Assembly: GCF_901000735.1 (NCBI RefSeq)
Contig: NC_081550.1
Coordinates: 2,872,669 to 2,936,668, forward strand
Direction of reading: 5' to 3'
Length of the DNA: 64,000 bases
Source of the DNA: Corylus avellana
Lineage: Eukaryota > Streptophyta > Magnoliopsida > Fagales > Betulaceae
Below, piece after piece: positions 25,395 through 35,700 of this stretch (position 1 is its first letter; each line of letters begins with the position of its first letter). The position numbers were made by a program, and so were the translations under genes. The notes under the pieces are model-generated. The model was not told the DNA's origin and did not search any database. It worked only from the letters and a program-made list of their open reading frames with translations.

Positions 25395-25445
25395 TGAAAT
25401 GTTGATGATATCTGCTTGTTTGTGCATGATATCATCAACATTTCA
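25395..25445. repeat. Perfect 18-bp stem inverted repeat
   Basis: TGAAATGTTGATGATATC (25395-25412) is exactly complementary to GATATCATCAACATTTCA (25428-25445), with a 15-base spacer. It would form a hairpin in RNA or single-stranded DNA. Pairing stops beyond the 18 bp. Confidence 0.9.
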
Positions 25446-25462
25446 GCGCTATGGAGAAAAGG

Positions 25463-25465
<3 letters not shown>

Positions 25466-25501
<36 letters not shown>
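25466..25501. repeat. (AT)n microsatellite
   Basis: About 18 AT units follow closely after the hairpin at 25395-25445. Confidence 0.95.
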
Positions 25502-25504
<3 letters not shown>

Positions 25505-25916
25505 GGGATAAATCTATTATAAAATTCAGTTGAAAATAATCGTGAAATTCACAATAATAAGCTAACATGGTGTCTTTGGCAAAAATAAAGCAATAATATA
25601 ATACAAATTTTTGCAAGAAAATTGTTCGAGGTATTACAGCTTTTATTATAATTTTTTTACAAATTCATACGGCAGTTCATATGAGTGCCACATAGGTGAA
25701 AAAATTAAACAACAAATTTTGAGAGATAAATTTAATTATTTAATAACTCGTATGATAATTATGAGTGGATTATCATTTAATTTATAAGGGATTAGAATAA
25801 AGACTGTAGTAACTTTTAGCATCACTCTTTTAGGTAAAACAGGAGCTGGTATAGGTTACTCATTGTGCGCATGTTAGCAAAGCCCAGAGACAGCATCTAG
25901 TTCAAACTAAGAAAAC

Positions 25917-25927
25917 TAGCCGTTGTA
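25917..25927 (-). promoter_or_regulatory. Candidate MSA (mitosis-specific activator) element of UBC
   Basis: The minus strand reads TACAACGGCTA. This matches 10 of 11 positions of the MSA consensus YCYAACGGYYA, bound by three-repeat MYB factors that drive G2/M genes. It lies about 300 bases before the UBC start codon. UBC19/20 (E2-C) genes are mitotically expressed in Arabidopsis, so the site fits. A single match of this length can arise by chance. Confidence 0.4.
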
Positions 25928-26229
25928 GACGAAAAAATGCAATGCCGAATCTACCCCCGTCTCGCAACGTTCGGAAAAAAATTTGAACCCCCACCAAACC
26001 TCTTAATCACGTCGTCTCGCCTCACCCACACACCTTTTTAAGCCTTAAAATCTTCAAGCCCCCACACTCCAATACAACCAACTTTTCCTGCTCTCTCTCT
26101 CTTTAATCATATTTCTTTGATTTGATTAAAGAAAGAGAGAAACATTCATATTTCCTTTGTTCTCAATCAATCTCCTCTGTTGTTGCGTTTCTTGAATCTC
26201 TGTGTGTGTTGGAACCCAGAAAAGGATCT

Positions 26230-27775
26230 ATGGCGACCATTAATGGGTACACTGAGACTGCTCAAAGCTACCAAGCCAATGGCAATAATACTCGGGTGAA
26301 TGCTGCGGCGTCTCCGCCGAAACAGCCTCACCCTCCGGAAAAGAGCGTTAATTCTCAGTCTGTTCTTAAAAGGTTGATATGGTTTTTTTAAAGATTTGGA
26401 TTTTTTTTTTTTTTTATTAGCCATGGTTGAAGATTTCTATGATAAGGTAGATGCGTTTTTTTTTCCTTAACTTGGGATTTTTTTTCTTAAATTGTGTTCA
26501 TCTGCACAATCTGTTTTATTGAAGGTGAAAGCTAGATAGATGGGTTTTTCAGGGTTTGGGTTTTATTATTTTTATCATTTCGTTATGGATCTTCAAGTTC
26601 TTGAGTTGGGGTTGCTGTGTTTACACCGATAATTGGGTATCTACACAATCTGTTTGTAAAAAGGCGTCCTAGAAAGCTAGATGGGTTTATTAAATAGTAT
26701 TGGGCTTTTGTTTCTTTATTGTCTCTCTGTGAATATTGCTTTTCAATATTTAAATTGGTTCTTTTAGGGTTTGTAAGGTTTCTAATCCTGTTTCCTGTAT
26801 TATTGCTTTTGTGAAACAGGTTGCAGTCTGAGTTGATGGCCTTAATGGTAAGAACCATGTGACACATTTTTTCTTCAAGTCGTGGGATTTTCTGTTTGGA
26901 TGCTGAGAAAATTTAGTGGGAACGAGAACATAAACCTTTTTAAAACTTTGAAGTATTTGATTTCCTTCTTTTCTAAGTAGCCAAACCACAAACTAGTCCG
27001 GAGATCTATGGTTCTTTTGTTAAATTTTCTTGTTTTGAATTATAGATGAGTGGGGAATCTGGGATATCTGCCTTCCCTGAGGAAGACAATATATTCTGCT
27101 GGAGAGGGACAATTAATGGAAGCAAAGATACAGTGTTTGAAGGAACAGAATACAAGCTGTCCTTCTCGTTTCCAAATGACTACCCATTTAAGCCCCCAAA
27201 GGTCAAGTTCGAGACATTCTGCTTCCATCCCAATGTGGACAACCATGGAAATATTTGCTTGGACATTCTTCAGGTACTTTTCTCTTTTCTGTGCTTCTTC
27301 AGTCTTTTTAGCTCTACAATAGTTTGCAGATGTTCGATGTCTCAAGCAAATATTTAGACTTGTCATATAATCTGAACATATGAGAAATCTATATCTGTAG
27401 GATAAATGGTCATCTGCTTATGATGTGAGAACCATCTTGTTATCAATCCAAAGTCTGCTTGGTGGTAATTCTTTCTTCTTCTTCGTTTCTTTCAATGCGT
27501 TTAATGTAAAAACCAGTTTTGATTTTTCGACTAATCTGGCAAATCGTTCTTTTTTTTCCTTTGTGAAATTCAGAACCAAACGTTAGCTCACCTCTAAACT
27601 CCCAAGCAGCCCAGCTCTGGAGCAATCAAGAAGGTGATTACATTATTCATTTCCCCTGCATGACTGGAATCCTTCTTTTCCTTCTTCCTTTTCACTTGTC
27701 TGAAAAGTGCTTCCTCTGTCTCTTGCAGATTATAGGAAGATGGTGGTGAAGTTGTACAAGCCTCCAACTGTTTAG
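26230..27775 (+). CDS. UBC20: Ubiquitin-conjugating enzyme E2, UBC19/UBC20 (E2-C) type
   Basis: This is an E2 ubiquitin-conjugating enzyme of the E2-C/UBCH10 class, which acts with the anaphase-promoting complex to ubiquitinate mitotic cyclins. Exons 26230-26372, 26820-26847, 27046-27273, 27401-27464, 27574-27633 and 27729-27775 join without a break to 189 residues (Arabidopsis UBC19/20 have about 180). A Pro/Asn-rich N-terminal extension of about 40 residues typical of E2-C precedes the UBC fold. The HPN motif is at 118-120 and the catalytic Cys128 sits in GNICLDIL. The C-terminus is [14 protein letters not shown]. The leader before the ATG is CT-rich (CTCTCTCTCT near 26092). A possible mitotic MSA site lies upstream. 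It converges with the PPR gene on the other strand. Whether it is UBC19 or UBC20 cannot be decided. Confidence 0.95.
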
Positions 27776-29325
27776 TTTCATGTGTTAGGAGTTTCTCAGT
27801 TGAAGTTATAGAAGCCTCTCTTTCTCCTTTGGTCTTTCTTTTTGGAGAAGAGAGACTGAATTTCTTCTTCTTTTTTTCATTTACTGTGGGTTACATTTTT
27901 TTCTTCTTTGATCTTGTTGGAAACTCATGGTCCTTGCTGATGAATGAATGTTACAATTGTTGTTTACAGTCCTCTCTCTCTCTCTCTCTCCCTTGTGTTG
28001 TCTCTCCATTGCAACTATTTGAAATTTTTTGACAAACTCCGATAAATCTGTTTTCCATCTAAAAAGTTGTGTATTCTTTCTAGGAAATGGTCATCTTAAA
28101 AGAAACACAGCGCCATGGATTACCCAACAGATTAATAATGGGGATTTTTTTAAGGTTATGGCTCATTCGGCTGTTTATGATCATTAACCTGTAGACTTGA
28201 TCTAGATGTACCATTAACCTGTAGACTTGATCTTTTGGTCATAACCGGACAGCTGGTTGTCTTTCATGGAGTATGGAAGTTTAAATAAAGACCAAACTTA
28301 ATTTGAATAGGGTTAAATCCTAATTTTTAGGCATATATATTTTATTAACAAAAAATCTGGCCAACTTCATCGATTTTTGGACAAAGCAGAGATTGATCAG
28401 AGTATACACTTATTCTAATTTGAATATACACAGCATGAAAATTTTCTGAAAGAGTTCAAAAGGGTCTTTTCTGTACACCAAGATGTTGCATATTTTTTTA
28501 TTACCCAAAAAAAAAAAGAACAAATATTCTCTTATGAGTGTAAACTAACACACATGAAGCAAAATTTCAGCCTCAGTAATGGGCAGTAATCAAATCCATG
28601 TTCACGAGCAGAAGCAGTTGGGATACAAAACTCTTTCAGAAAATTCCATGTTCACGAGCTGAATACTCATCAATTGAATTGGAAGATTGCCAACACTTTG
28701 AATAGTAACAATAACCAAAATTTATTTTCTCAATCTTAAATTACATTATTAGCATTGTCATCCTACATTCCGCATTGGCATAATTCAATGACCTGCAGCC
28801 TGCAGGCGAGGGCAATTACAGCTCAAGCAATGGCCATCTGCTTTGCTGTGTTTTCTTCCCAGTTAATTTCCTAAGCATCACAGCATCGCACTCGAGCTCA
28901 AAATTGGAAGCAAGTCTTTCCGTTGATATTCTGCAAACTGTAGGAGGCTGTGGAAGTAGGAAGTCATCTTGACCGAAATTATGACTGCAAAGACCAAGGG
29001 GTCCTCTATGTGGGCATTAGACCAACCAATTAAAGCAATATAAAGTAAATCTTAAGAAGTTTGATGTAACTAATACCCAAACTTTCTCCAAAAGGGTCAG
29101 TTACTCTATTCCTAATAACAACTCAAAAGTAATTTGATGAAAAAACATGAAATTTTTCGAGAGGAATTACAATCCTGGAATTCAAAACAAAGAGACTTAA
29201 CAGATTCATTTCAATTTTAACAAATTATTCCAATCACGATAAAACATGTCCTGTCATTCTGAAAGTAAAGTTCAAGCTTGAATTCTCACCTCAAAACGAC
29301 ACAAGGAAAATGGAGAGACGGCAAA
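27776..29325. other. Intergenic between convergent UBC and PPR genes
   Basis: It contains the UBC 3' UTR, a (TC)n run at 27971-27991, and a 22-base direct repeat (28182-28203 and 28212-28233, 30-base period). A 17-base inverted repeat (28440-28456 and 28629-28645) and the PPR 3' UTR are also here. No gene is supported. Confidence 0.5.
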
Positions 29326-31626
29326 TCAGACAGCAACATTAGCATTTTGTTTCCATTTATTGCTCACGCGGGATTTCTCCCCACCTTTCATCATTCTAGA
29401 GAGGATATCTGCTTGCTTTGTGTTGCCCTCCTGATTAAGACTCCTGATGAGGTCCTCACAACTACTCCAATTGTTAACGCCTCCTTTCTCCATTACTTTA
29501 CACAATATTGAATATGCATTGAGTGTCTTCCCTGCTCCCAAGAGAGCGTCCAACACCTTATCATAGCTTGAAAAGTCTATGGTAAAGTCTCTCTCCAATG
29601 CAAAATCCAATAACTTAAGAGCAGCAATTGTCTTCCCCTTCTCACAAAGAACAGATAAAAGACTATCAAAATCAGGTGAGCACCCACTATGCATAAGTAG
29701 TTCAATGCGTCCGAGGGCTTCCTCAACATGACCTCTCATGAGGAGGGCTTCCAAGATCTTAGCAACCAAGTCCATATTCTCCTTCACCCCCTTCTCCACC
29801 ATACTCTTCATCACACGGCTTGCCGTTTGAACCCTCCCATCTTCAAATAAGGGCTCAATCACTGACCTGAATAGGGATGAATCCGGAAGATGCCCAGCTT
29901 CAATCATACTATCCAAAGCTGTTTTAGCATCAGCTGGTTCGCCTTTGTTCAAGTAGCTCTTGATAAGCAATTTGAACGAATCTGCATCTCTAGAAACCCC
30001 TCTTCTACCCATGATCTTTAGAATTTCAAAAGCAGAATCAGGATTCCCTTCTTTGGAATGCCCACATATCAAATTATTAAAGGCAACCGAGTCCAGAACA
30101 CCCTTTTTCATCAACTGCCGGAACAAGGTTTCTGCTTTACCCGTCTGCCCATGGTTGCACAGATACTGAATCATTGGGTTATAAGCACTAGGCTCCATCT
30201 CCAAAGAATTCTGTGGCCTCAAGATGATTTCCTTCTCAATAAGCTTATCCAACAACTTAACTGCCCGATCATACACCTCAGACTTGCAAAAGTTTTCGAT
30301 TAAGACACCATAATGACCCGCCTCAGTGGGTATGCTCAACCGAATCATCGCCTTAAGCACGTCTGCTGCAGCATCCAAGTCACCAGACTTGCACTGACAT
30401 GTTAACAGTTTCATAAAGATGGAATTATCCTTAGGAGCAAAATGCCTCTCAACCATCTCTTTCAACATCATTTGAGCTTCAGACATCTTCTCCCCATCAC
30501 AAAGCCCAGGCAACAAGGTTGAGTACGTGACAGCATTAGGCTTAATACCAAAAGACTTCATCTCATCCAACATTCTCAACCCATCATCAACTCGCCCAAC
30601 CGAAACATACCCTTTTATCATGGTAGTATAACTTATAACTGTTGGAGCTATGTTCCTCCCCTTCAGCTCCGTAAACAACTTCTCTGCCTCATCCATCATC
30701 TTAAACCGATAATAGCCATTAATCATAGTATTATACGTGACCACATCCGGAATAATCCCTCTACTCTTCATATCCTCATAAAACCTTTTCGCAGTCTCCA
30801 GCCTTAAGGACAAAAAGAATCCCCAAATCATAATATTGAAGGTATGACGAGTAGGCTCAATCCCTTCATTCAACATCGCATTGAAATACCTCTTCGCCAT
30901 CATATACCGCCCCCGCCTCAAAATCACCTTAAACAAAGCATCATAGGACTTGATACTCCTCTCCACACCCAACTCCTTCATTTTCTGAAAAATCTTAACA
31001 GCCTCCTGAACAATCCCACCTTTACCATAGCTCTCAATCAGCACAACAAACAAGTCCTCGTCCCACTCCACACCCTTCTTCGGCATATCCAATAGTATGC
31101 ACCTAGCGTGGTTGAGCTTCGAAGCTCGGCCCAAAATCTCAATCATTTTCAAATGGGTAGCACGGTCGTGGTGGACCAGGCCCGCCCGCTCGACCCATCG
31201 GAAGAACTGGAGCGCGTGCTCCAAGTTCTTGGCAGCGTGCAACACATTCCAAACAAGTGTGTTATCGAATTCGGGCACCAAAGCCCGGATTGAGTTCTGT
31301 AACCGGGTCGTCCAAGCCCGGCTTGCCATCATTCTACATATAACATCCTCAATCTTTTCTGGGTTCGGACGCTTACCTCGTGGGGTTCTCTGGTAGACCT
31401 TCGGCTCCCCATTTTCCGGATTTGGGTTATCGGGTTCGGGTTGCGAGTCGAAAGCCGTGACCGGATCGGGAACTGGGTTTGGATTCTGATCGACGGCGGA
31501 GATTGAGTCGTCGGTGGAGGTGAAGAAGCGGAGGAGATTGAGGGTGGAAGGGTTTGAGGTTCTGGGAATGTCGGGAAAAACCCTAGTGGTCCATTGATAG
31601 GGTTTAGACGCAGAAATGTAAGCCAT
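29326..31626 (-). CDS. P-class pentatricopeptide repeat protein, At2g37230-like
   Basis: This intronless gene encodes 766 residues from the ATG at 31626. An in-frame ATG 39 codons upstream (31743) exists, but the MAYISASKPYQ start matches the mitochondrial-type presequence of the family better. PPR proteins bind organelle RNA in a sequence-specific way and act in splicing, stability or translation. The N-terminus is Ser/Arg-rich with few acidic residues, as in mitochondrial or plastid presequences. A conserved RTPRGKRPNPEKIEDVICRM block follows. Then come about fifteen 35-residue helical repeats with P-class signatures such as VTYNTMINGYYR, ISYTTMIKGYV and VTYSTLLPGLCDG. There is no E, DYW or SMR domain. 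It closely resembles my memory of Arabidopsis At2g37230. The precise RNA target is unknown. Confidence 0.93.
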   Translation of the reverse strand: MAYISASKPYQWTTRVFPDIPRTSNPSTLNLLRFFTSTDDSISAVDQNPNPVPDPVTAFDSQPEPDNPNPENGEPKVYQRTPRGKRPNPEKIEDVICRMMASRAWTTRLQNSIRALVPEFDNTLVWNVLHAAKNLEHALQFFRWVERAGLVHHDRATHLKMIEILGRASKLNHARCILLDMPKKGVEWDEDLFVVLIESYGKGGIVQEAVKIFQKMKELGVERSIKSYDALFKVILRRGRYMMAKRYFNAMLNEGIEPTRHTFNIMIWGFFLSLRLETAKRFYEDMKSRGIIPDVVTYNTMINGYYRFKMMDEAEKLFTELKGRNIAPTVISYTTMIKGYVSVGRVDDGLRMLDEMKSFGIKPNAVTYSTLLPGLCDGEKMSEAQMMLKEMVERHFAPKDNSIFMKLLTCQCKSGDLDAAADVLKAMIRLSIPTEAGHYGVLIENFCKSEVYDRAVKLLDKLIEKEIILRPQNSLEMEPSAYNPMIQYLCNHGQTGKAETLFRQLMKKGVLDSVAFNNLICGHSKEGNPDSAFEILKIMGRRGVSRDADSFKLLIKSYLNKGEPADAKTALDSMIEAGHLPDSSLFRSVIEPLFEDGRVQTASRVMKSMVEKGVKENMDLVAKILEALLMRGHVEEALGRIELLMHSGCSPDFDSLLSVLCEKGKTIAALKLLDFALERDFTIDFSSYDKVLDALLGAGKTLNAYSILCKVMEKGGVNNWSSCEDLIRSLNQEGNTKQADILSRMMKGGEKSRVSNKWKQNANVAV

Positions 31627-32335
31627 TAGATGCAGAAATGGTCCGTTGATTACTCGCAGAAAACAATAGAGTGAGGCTCTACAATGGGAAAGAAAAAGTG
31701 GACGTTTCGGACTCCGGAGGGAGATATCTGGGCGGCTGCTCAACAGATGTGTTGAGGTCGGGCGCTAGACGGAGGAGAGAGACAAGACAGATTTAGGTTA
31801 ATAGGTGTTCTTTTTTTTCTTTTTCTTTTTTTCTTTTTTTTTGACTGAACCCTCTTGAGCAATATCATTTTATGTACTCATTCATATCCGGTAAATTTTG
31901 AACTCGCACGCTTTTTTTACATGGATGGGGTAAAATTCTAATTTCGTTAGCGAACGTTAGCCTAAGAGTGCGTTTGAGATTATGATTTTATAAAAATAAT
32001 TTATGTTTTTAAAAGATATCGCAAAAAGTAAAGGCATTTGGCATTATAATTTAAAAAACACTTAATTTAAAATATGAAAAAAAAAACAAAAAAATGTAAT
32101 TTTTACAAGCGAGTTAAGGAGTTCTTATTTTTAAAACAAAACAAAAAACAAATTTAAACCAAAATTATGATTTCTCATAACAAATATTTAATAAAAAATT
32201 ATTTTTTAACATATTTTACCAAATGCCTTTACAATTTTAGAAAGTAACAATTTTAAAAACATAATTTTAAAAAACATAACTTTTAAAATAATACAATGTT
32301 ATGGGTCTTACAGCAAAATAGTGGGAAGAACTTGA
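31627..32335. other. PPR upstream region and AT-rich intergenic DNA
   Basis: The left part is the PPR 5' region. From about 31970 the DNA is very AT-rich with repeated short TTTAAAA/ATTTTAAAA words and the phrase GTGCGTTTGAGATTATGATT, which suggests an old MITE. Clear ends are not seen. Confidence 0.4.
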
Positions 32336-32791
32336 AAAGGAGAGAGTGAAAAGCTTTGTGTGAATATGGAAAAGGAGCAAAAGTCGAAATGGTTAATGCA
32401 TGAACATTAGGAAGAGTTTGTCCAGCTTAAATTTGGATCGTTCGCTATTTTCAATAAAAATTATTCCTTTCATTAAGAATGGAAGAAAGTAAAATAAAAT
32501 AATCTTAATATTAAAGTATACATATACTCTTAACACTTGGAATTCATGACTATTCTGAAAGACTATTACATTCCACCTTCTTCTATTTTCAATAAAAATT
32601 ATTCTTTTTTTTTTTCTGATAAAATAGCCATCTTGCGTACCAAACGTGACCTAAGTAAGATTTTCATTATGAAAGATCTCATTTCTCAACACAAGATCCT
32701 TTATGTTAAATATTCAATACCAAAACACTATGTTAACGCAGCATATCAAATGCCAACAACTCCCATTACAAATCAAAACTTGACATGGCTG

Positions 32792-35700
32792 CTAGGGCTT
32801 GGGTGATGTAAGCTGCCTCAGGTTGTACTTGGCAAATTCCTTGTACTTGTCGACCACTCCAATCAAGCACACAGTCTGACAATATGAAACCAGAAAAAAT
32901 ATTAGATTTATCATATTCAAAAAAAGGTTTACTTAATAACAGACATCTAGCTACAAGTTCCTTTCACAAGTTATAAACAATAGTATAATAGTTTTTTTTT
33001 TTTTTTTTTTTGATAACATAGGAGAACTTTACTCAGATTAATTGCACGTCGCAAACGCATACTGTACAACAATCCTTACCGTTAATCAAACTCCTACGGG
33101 TAACTGACCTCACCTGCCAGAACCAGTTACCAGGTAATCCAGGAGCTTTCACCCTTGACGGGCTAAGCAGTTTATCCTCATGCCCAGGAGGTACAATAGT
33201 ATAATAGCTTCTACAAGCATAACTGCTGGATCATTGGAAAAATTCAGGGTGCAGGAAAAATAAATAAAAGGAAAGATAAGACAAGCTAAAAACAGGAGTA
33301 TCTCAATCCCTGCATGAAGGTTGAATCTGATGCAATGCAGCAGCTATTAGCAAAAGTAAAAGAATAATTACATAAGTCAAAATTCCAAAAGTACTCTGAA
33401 ACTCATGCTGCTAGGGAATTTTTTTTATTTAGCATGGAACTGGGTCAAAAAAACAAGATTCAAACTCAACCCAATAAGAGGACAAAATTTGCAAAACATG
33501 GTGTAAAAGATGAGCAACAGGGAGAAATATTCAAGTTCTTCTTTAGCAAGAAAAAAGAATATTCTTACCTTGACAACTTCAACTATAATGGTTTTATCAG
33601 GATTGTTAAGATCAACTTTATGCGGTCCAGGAACAGATTTTGCAACTGCATTTATGATCTTCATCCTGTCAATGCCACTATTTGCACGGGCTCCAAACAT
33701 TACTGCAAACTGCATAGAAGATTAGAAAAGTTACACTCCATCTCCATACATACGATAGGATTTCAGCTTGTGGTGTGTCAGTGTATGCTGAAGCCAATGA
33801 TTTTTCACTTGTTTTCTAGTGCTTATTTATTTGATCTGCCAATGATTTTTCAATTTTTTCCTAGTGCTTATTTATTTGATCTGACATCTGTTATTGATCT
33901 TTCTTTTTCTTTTTTTCCCATAGTTTATTCTAAGTTCAAAGTCAGACATATAAAAACCAACTTGCATCATTAATGACAAGCACTAGAAAACAAGTGAAAA
34001 ATCATTGGACCTCTGAGGAGTTTATTCTAGTATTCCTGGTTGTAGAAAGATTTATCTTGGCTACATTTAGGAAGTAAAACACTGTTCATGAAAAGATATA
34101 GTTGAAAATTTTGGTTAACTCTCTTGTATATAATTCCAACAAGGTATTTTATTGGAAAATTATAACTTAGGCAGCATTAGAAACATTTAGACTCTGCTTA
34201 TCAGCAAAAGTAAGATAAGGAATGGCAACATTGATTAATAGTACTACCTTTTGTGGGTTTTGAGTATCCACTGGAAAATGTTGTTCCACAAGAGGTTTGA
34301 TTGCTCTTGAAATTTCCTCCTCTGAAGTATAGCATGCCACTTCAATAGGTAACATTCTTAAGATGAACCTATATTAGACAACAAACATGTTATCTTGCCA
34401 GCACCAATATGACATTTCTTCTGTCCATGTGCTTTGTATAATTCAACTGAAAAGCAATGAATGAACCTTGACATATGTTTTCTTGTTGATGCAGCAGATG
34501 TCATCATGTGCTGCACGATATTTGTGGGTCCAGGGTCTCCATCTCTCTTCCGCATTTGAATAAAGACAACACCATTACAACCCGAATCAAGCTTGAAAAA
34601 GCGCCTCTGTATAACAATAATCGTCAATGCAAGAGAAAACACAAGCCCTTTGGGTTACAACAAAATGAAGAAAACTAATATGCCACCAACAGCAAGAGCA
34701 ATTGTCTTTCTAGATAGGTGTCTCTCTTGTATACTTCTTGTTTACCTAGGTTGTCCTTTTTTAACGATATTTCGATTACTTATAAAAAAAAAAAAATTGG
34801 TTGATAGTAATCTAATTACCTCAGTGACAGAATCTCATTTGGGTCCACCAAAATAGATACGAAAGACACAGAATCGATAATAATGATTTATTGCATATAT
34901 CAGAAACATTGTAAGTACATGAAACTATCGAAAAAATCTTCAATTTCTCAGGACAATGTACATAAGATTCAAAATTCAGCTCATCAAAATGATCCATTTA
35001 GAAATGAGATGGAAATGTGAACCAACTCTAAAATAAACTTTTAAGAATACAATCTGGCACAAAATTGAAACTTTTAATCAAGACAGACTGGACACTACAT
35101 GCAAGAGATTGAAACTGATAGTAGAATACTTTACCAAATCTGCACTCACAGAAGAAATGACAATGAATGGGCAACTGAAAATTATTAGCATAGCCTATGT
35201 ACATATATTTATTACCAGTGTATAATCTTTGAATCATAAAAACCTCTAGCATGAGCCACCACAATGCAGAGCCAGAGGAGAGATAAGAGCACGTGAACAA
35301 AACTTAATAAAACAATAATCTAAAGAGCAATAATTAGAAGAAGGGCCAGGAAAATGACTAAGCAGAACAAAAATCATTCAGAAATAGAAATTGAAAAATA
35401 TAAGCTAAAGAAAAATTCTAGACATATTCAGGTTTGGCCATGGAATCAGATATATTCAAAAATAAAATTAAGTCAGATCAAAATAAATCAAGTAACAAAG
35501 TTTGGCAGCTCTTGCTAACTCACCTTGCTCTTATCTCCCAATTCTTCGAGTTCAGCCTCAATTAGTTTATCAATAGACTTCTCCTCCACTTTTTCATGGA
35601 TCACACATTTCAATGCTCCTGTTCCTAGACATTGTTTCTTTGCTGGTGGCTCCTCAGTTTCTCTTGGTTGATTCTCCTTTGCTGGTGGCTCCTTAGTTTC

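Larger units (their letters stand above)
24644..25916. other. Intergenic between the coiled-coil gene and UBC
   Basis: AT-rich DNA with the 3' UTR of the coiled-coil gene at its left end, a perfect short hairpin at 25395-25445 and an AT microsatellite. No gene is supported. Confidence 0.5.

Noticed and set aside
33434..33973. 179-codon plus-strand frame (and its 214-codon counterpart at 39149)
   Set aside because: Antisense to exon 6 and introns of the THUMP gene, low-complexity, and explained by the minus-strand gene.
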